NCBI GenBank assembly: GCA_900642245.1
Contig: CAAAJI010000151.1
Coordinates: 1-10,544 of the forward strand
Direction of reading: 5' to 3'
DNA from: Fragilaria radians
Taxonomy: Eukaryota; Bacillariophyta; Fragilariophyceae; Fragilariales; Fragilariaceae
Length of the DNA stretch: 10,544 nucleotides
A program made the translations under genes and the position numbers. The notes below the pieces were generated by a model. The model saw only the letters and a list, made by a program, of their open reading frames with translations. It did no database searches and was not told the DNA's origin. Below are positions 7,185 to 10,544 of the stretch, one piece after another. The stretch's first letter is position 1. Every line of letters begins with the position of its first letter.

Positions 7185-8013
7185 AGCGTCAAGAAATTAT
7201 CTGCCACATGAGTATCAACCATCGAATTTCGACATAATCTGTGGTCGTGGACCTACTTGCTTCAACCATCCCGGGAACGTTGCCTTTCGCCAAGTGATTG
7301 AAAAGTATCTTGATCGCTATGGCGCTACAAAAAACAAATTCGAAAAGACAGCTATAGTCGTAGAAGTAACACGAGAAGCTTTACGTAGTGATGGTATAAT
7401 GCGCAAGGTTGTGAGATGGTGTAGGATCAGAAAGCTGTGGTTTGAGTTACCCGGGGTGATTTTTCGCCAAAAGGTTGGGCAAACTATGCGAGACGCATTG
7501 TTGATGAGAGATCCGCAGAAACGTGCGATTCAGAAGCAAAAGCGAGCGTTTCAACGAGTTTGCAGAGAACATGATGCTCAGCAATCAGTTGAATCCTTTG
7601 CCTTTTTGGAATATTCGAGTCATAGAGATGGCCCCGGTAAGGTGATGAATCCCTTGAATAGAAATAATAATGATAGTTATGATGGAGATCATTCTGAAAG
7701 ATTGAATATCGCATTAAGTCAAGTGCAACCACAATTCATTATACCCGCTAAATTTGACATCCTGAAAGAGAGTCATGACATGTCAGACAATCCCTGGGTG
7801 AAGAATAGGAATTACACTTGTCGCTTGAATACTGAGATATTCGGTGGAAATAAAGTGGAAGGAGAGGCTTCACCTTTTGTTTCTAATGTTAAGTCTGATG
7901 CTGATAATTTTAAGATATCCGATGCGAATAATGAAGGAGAAAAGTTCAGCGAAGATGATGAGTCAGATACTTGTAGTACTGATTGGTTTGGTGACATCTT
8001 CGCTGATATATAA
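7177..8013 (+). CDS. DUF6824-type domain protein, 278 aa, paralogue B
   Basis: Tandem paralogue of the gene at 3530, same length, 20 amino-acid differences by my alignment. Only two fall in residues 1-139 (R39Q, H70R), so the whole domain signature (DIICGRGPTCFNHPGN, KTAIVVEVTREAL, KVGQTMRDAL) and the basic stretch 111-130 are kept. The other 18 fall in residues 142-256, for example N146Y, T150R, L159P and M256K, and the last 22 residues, including DWFGDIFADI, are identical. The ATG is the first in frame; the same frame upstream reaches a TGA at about 7096 without another ATG. The intact frame and equal length argue for a functional gene rather than a pseudogene. Its 5' flank differs from that of copy A, so its expression may differ too. 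Biochemical function is unknown. Confidence 0.85.
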   Translation: MNKASRNYLPHEYQPSNFDIICGRGPTCFNHPGNVAFRQVIEKYLDRYGATKNKFEKTAIVVEVTREALRSDGIMRKVVRWCRIRKLWFELPGVIFRQKVGQTMRDALLMRDPQKRAIQKQKRAFQRVCREHDAQQSVESFAFLEYSSHRDGPGKVMNPLNRNNNDSYDGDHSERLNIALSQVQPQFIIPAKFDILKESHDMSDNPWVKNRNYTCRLNTEIFGGNKVEGEASPFVSNVKSDADNFKISDANNEGEKFSEDDESDTCSTDWFGDIFADI

Positions 8014-8037
8014 GTATAGATTGAAACTCTCTATACT
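8013..8037 (+). other. Hairpin at the stop codon, copy B
   Basis: AGTATAGA (8013-8020, starting with the last A of the stop codon) pairs with TCTATACT (8030-8037) around the loop TTGAAACTC. This is eight canonical pairs, with G-C where copy A has G-U. Because one base is missing after the stop codon relative to copy A, the stem abuts the stop directly. Confidence 0.35.
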
Positions 8038-8205
8038 ATCAGCCTTGAAAAAGAGAAAGGAGTTCGCAAAGATACCTTTTAGAAAGATTGTTTTTTCGTT
8101 AAGGAAAAGTTGAAACCTTCATTTAGTCAATTTGTTTACCTTTAGTTGATGTAAAATGTGATGTTCTTCTCCGCATTAGTTGATTTCGGATCGATCACAG
8201 AAAAT

Positions 8206-8316
8206 GTGTCGACCATGAATGGCAAATGTGTAGGAAGGATGGAAACATACCGATACAGAGTGACGTATCTTTCGAACTAGATTTTTCTTCAGTTTCATCG
8301 AAGCGGTCGATAGCGC
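8206..8316. other. Conserved 3'-flank block, copy B
   Basis: Counterpart of 4559-4670, including TGACGT at 8271-8276. One T is missing from the T-run after GAACTAGA, which breaks the plus-strand frame that crosses the block in copy A. The conservation therefore does not reflect that short plus-strand peptide. A minus-strand frame with a shared segment (SSSKDTSL, then IGMFPSFLHICH) runs through it in both copies, but a shared peptide is expected from any near-identical DNA. Confidence 0.4.
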
Positions 8317-8475
8317 AAGATAGCCTAACAATGAAGATTTGCTTGGATTCTTCTCTTACTTGAACCAATCTTAAAAATATTTGAATGTTTTTGATTGGAT
8401 GAAGATGTGTATGCCAGTGCATCCAATGATGTGTTTTTACTGCATCAGTATGCACATCAATATCTGTACTGTTGA

Positions 8476-8697
8476 GTGGAAAGAGAAGTCAACACGATTC
8501 CTGGTCCATGGTACAATCCTTTTAGACTCCATGGAGAAGGATGGTTATTCTTCTATCAAGCAAGGACATGCTTGTTGGAAAGATCGACTACCATTCCGGA
8601 AAGTCAAGGAGAACCAACTTCATCCACCATCGCGTGGAATCATAGAATGGGAATACCGAGCGTATTGCACGCTTCTTCGATATTTCGTCATCAATGA
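8476..8697 (+). pseudogene. Open frame in the 3' flank, counterpart of the broken frame at 4822-5064
   Basis: An uninterrupted 73-codon frame begins right after a TGA (8473-8475) with GTG, lacks an ATG before HRMGIPS, and ends at a stop after IFRHQ. It contains REVNT, GPWYNPFRLHGEGWLFFYQA and HRMGIPS; only the first and last of these have clear counterparts in copy A. An overlapping frame at 8381-8725 does begin with ATG (114 codons) but has no such counterpart. I recognise no family. The likeliest readings are a decayed exon or chance open sequence. Confidence 0.25.
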
Positions 8698-9199
8698 CTT
8701 AATTCAGTACTGCTTTCCAAGGTAAATACGACTAATTACTGCATACCCCAGAATTGCGGAGGTACTGCCTACTCGCACCTGTAGGCATTTGCTTGCCGTG
8801 ACTGTTCGTGCACTAGATAAAACAAAAGGCCTACTCTGACGCCATAGTGCTGACTGATGAAAAGATCGGCCTTTCTACAGAAGGTATTTCACCTGAATAA
8901 TCAAAAGAATTGCAAGCAACATATCAAATCGTCAATTTCGAACAAGGAGGCATGGGCAAAAATCAATAAGAAACTAAATTACCTGATCAATCAAAAGGGA
9001 ATGTATCACGTTCATGGTTCATTTTACCAAAACTCGTTAGTTTGACAAAATTTAGGGTCTATGAATCTATCTAGGTGGTTTCCACTACTCTAGCACTTTT
9101 AGGCAAAGGCTGATTGCTTGGTTTTTGTATCTTTACCAGCCAGTTTGAAACAAAAAAATTCCACATATCAAATCAGATATACATTAACCTGTCATACTT

Positions 9200-10053
9200 A
9201 ATACATGGATGAATCAAATGAATTCCTTCAAGTTCAAAGCCTTCTACATTGTGCCTTTTGTTATTCCAAGAGTGCTAAGTTTGTTAATGAAAAAATGCTG
9301 CAACATCACAACTTTATGGCTTTCAATACACAACCTACACCTTAAATCAAGGTATTTTGTGATGCTAATTCTAAATCCTTTTTTAGGTTTATCAAACATG
9401 AACAGAAGAAATCCTGCAAGTTTTAACAGAATCTATCAATATAGGATCAATGGATTTCAAGTATGCAGGTATGACTTTGAATAATACCCATCATCGCCAG
9501 GCATTTTGATCATCCAGAACCGTTCACACAAGAATATTTGATATTCAATTTTAATCGCATCTGCAATGGCATTTTTAGCCAATGAAAAAATAATAAGAGG
9601 TAAGTGTATATTACAAGACACAAATATTCACCCGTGGGCTGAAGTAAGATGTCAGCTCGCAAACAGGATTAAAGGAACCTTGTACCTTGAATTGATGTAA
9701 ATGTACCAATTCATTTTGGGTATTTGATTAGAACCTTAGCTTCTGTCATTCCATTGGAATTGTCAGTAAAGAATGTTTGTCCAACAACTTTACTTTACGA
9801 AAATTGGCTTAACTAGGAAAAATGAAAATTCAACACATTGCATCCAATTCTATTCACCTGTGACACATCGCAAGTTCCCATCTTGAGAGTTAAATAATTG
9901 ACAAGAAAGTTATTAGTCCCTAATGAAAAAGAATGCATTGGTGTTCATCACAAAATGATATGCTAATTGGAAAGTAAAGGTAAGATTGAGTTAGAGTAGA
10001 GTTCATCCATTGCTGTTGTTTGTCGTGCACTTCACTTGCTTGAAAACACAGTC
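9200..10053. other. No recognisable gene
   Basis: A 91-codon frame with an ATG lies at 9209-9484; it is rich in Phe, Leu, Asn and Lys with a short hydrophobic stretch near its start and matches nothing I know. Beyond it, 9485-10053 shows only short frames. The plus frame open from about 10000 runs into the tandem repeat. I see no RNA gene and no clear control element. Confidence 0.4.
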
Positions 10054-10300
10054 CTCCCTTTTTCGTTAGAGGTCAGTGGATTCCATGTTGAAGAACATGT
10101 GTCATATTATGAGGACACTTGGGAGCCCTTCACAATACTCCCTTTTTTCATTACAGGTCACTGGATACCGTTTTGAAGAACATCTGTCATATAATGAGGA
10201 CATTTGGGGCCGATACATGTCTCCCTTTTTTCATTACAGGTCACTGGATACCGTGTTGAAGAACAAATGTCATATTATGAGGACATTTGGGAACCGATTC
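10054..10300 (+). repeat. Tandem repeat, three units of 83-84 bp
   Basis: The units start at CTCCCTTTTT: 10054, 10138 and 10221. Each has a pyrimidine run, then TTACAG or TTAGAG, then GTCA(C/G)TGGAT, TGAAGAACA, GTCATAT and ATGAGGACA(T/C)TTGGG. Units 2 and 3 differ at about four positions over their first 70 bases; unit 1 is more diverged, near 85% identical to unit 2 by eye. In one frame of each unit the peptide is V(S/T)G(F/Y)..EE..SY(Y/N)ED(T/I)W. The units are offset by 85 and 83 bases at the GTC codon, so this frame is not continuous from unit to unit. The pyrimidine run plus CAG just before GTC resembles a 3' splice site, so the array may derive from a duplicated intron-exon junction. 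Confidence 0.85.
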
Positions 10301-10544
10301 CCAGTGGGATTGAAAATCAATAGTTTTCTTGATGATCAGAGAGACGATCCCTCAACACATGAGTTAATTATGACTCCAAATTCTCTGTGTCCATGACTTA
10401 TCTGCGATTTTTTGTTCTTTACTAGTGAATGGAGTCATGCTATGAATACCGAGTTCCGATTTGTGTTCCTCCGTTTTCGTCGTACTACAAACTATATCAC
10501 AAAATTTCTCACAATCAACTTTGGTATTATAGTATGCTAGAAGA
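10301..10544. other. End of window, no gene seen
   Basis: The frame of repeat unit 3 ends at a TAG around 10319-10321. A longer frame running to 10396 starts in the repeat without an ATG at its beginning and changes repeat frame along the way, so I do not call it. The remaining 150 bases have no feature I can support. Confidence 0.4.

Larger units (their letters stand above)
7113..9199 (+). repeat. Tandem segmental duplication, copy B (about 2.09 kb)
   Basis: Second copy of the segment at 3466-5608, direct orientation, with start codons 3647 bases apart. The net length difference of about 56 bases comes from many small indels, nearly all in the 3' flank. The coding sequences themselves have equal length (837 nt including stop) and no indel. 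Evidence for the edges is given under copy A. Confidence 0.9.

Noticed and set aside
8381..8725. 114-codon ATG-started frame in the 3' flank of copy B
   Set aside because: No equivalent frame in copy A. The overlapping frame 8476-8697 is the one with shared peptides.
9209..9484. 91-codon ATG-started frame after copy B
   Set aside because: Hydrophobic, low-information composition, no motif, no counterpart near copy A and no other coding evidence; described within the gene-free entry instead.
10076..10396. 106-codon plus-strand frame across the tandem repeat
   Set aside because: It begins at a GTG and passes through the repeat units in different frames, so the three units give unrelated peptides. 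This is not how a conserved protein repeat behaves.
1..10544. CRISPR array, tRNA or rRNA gene, insertion sequence with terminal repeats
   Set aside because: Looked for spaced identical repeats, tRNA-like arms with a GTTCRA loop, and paired terminal inverted repeats. None was found; the only array is the three-unit tandem repeat without spacers.

Overview
The window looks like AT-rich nuclear DNA from a diatom or close stramenopile relative. It has long non-coding stretches, no operon-like packing and no bacterial ribosome-binding sites. Its only clear genes encode a protein whose N-terminal half matches the domain I know as DUF6824, which I recall as expanded in diatoms. Only motif recall by eye supports the taxonomy and the family assignment; no search was run.

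Layout: (1) 1-2480 holds no intact gene. It contains decayed coding sequence in shifting frames, including a stretch around 1839-1940 that resembles the region just before the reverse-transcriptase core of non-LTR-like retroelements of diatoms and oomycetes. (2) 2481-3429 is gene-poor upstream DNA. (3) 3466-5608 is the first copy of a segment of about 2.1 kb with a 278-residue DUF6824-type gene (3530-4366) and about 1.2 kb of 3' flank. (4) 5609-7112 is a spacer without a recognisable gene. (5) 7113-9199 is the second copy in the same orientation, with the paralogous gene at 7177-8013. (6) 9200-10050 shows nothing recognisable. (7) 10054-10300 is a three-unit tandem repeat of about 84 bp, followed by featureless sequence to the end.

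The two genes are direct tandem paralogues, 258 of 278 residues identical by my alignment, but their divergence is very uneven. Codons 1-139 differ at 2 nucleotides, both amino-acid changing, and codons 140-279 at about 31. The 3' flank diverges further with distance. This mosaic points to recent gene conversion of the domain-encoding half, or a crossover equivalent, more than to selection alone. The layout of a conserved N-terminal domain, a basic stretch, a variable low-complexity middle and an invariant acidic-aromatic C-terminus would suit a nuclear regulatory protein; that role is inference.

Two matched details recur around both genes. An upstream ATG opens a second frame that overlaps the main start codon (overlapping uORF or unrecognised short first exon). 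A short hairpin sits at the stop codon, and its one varying base pair keeps its pairing.
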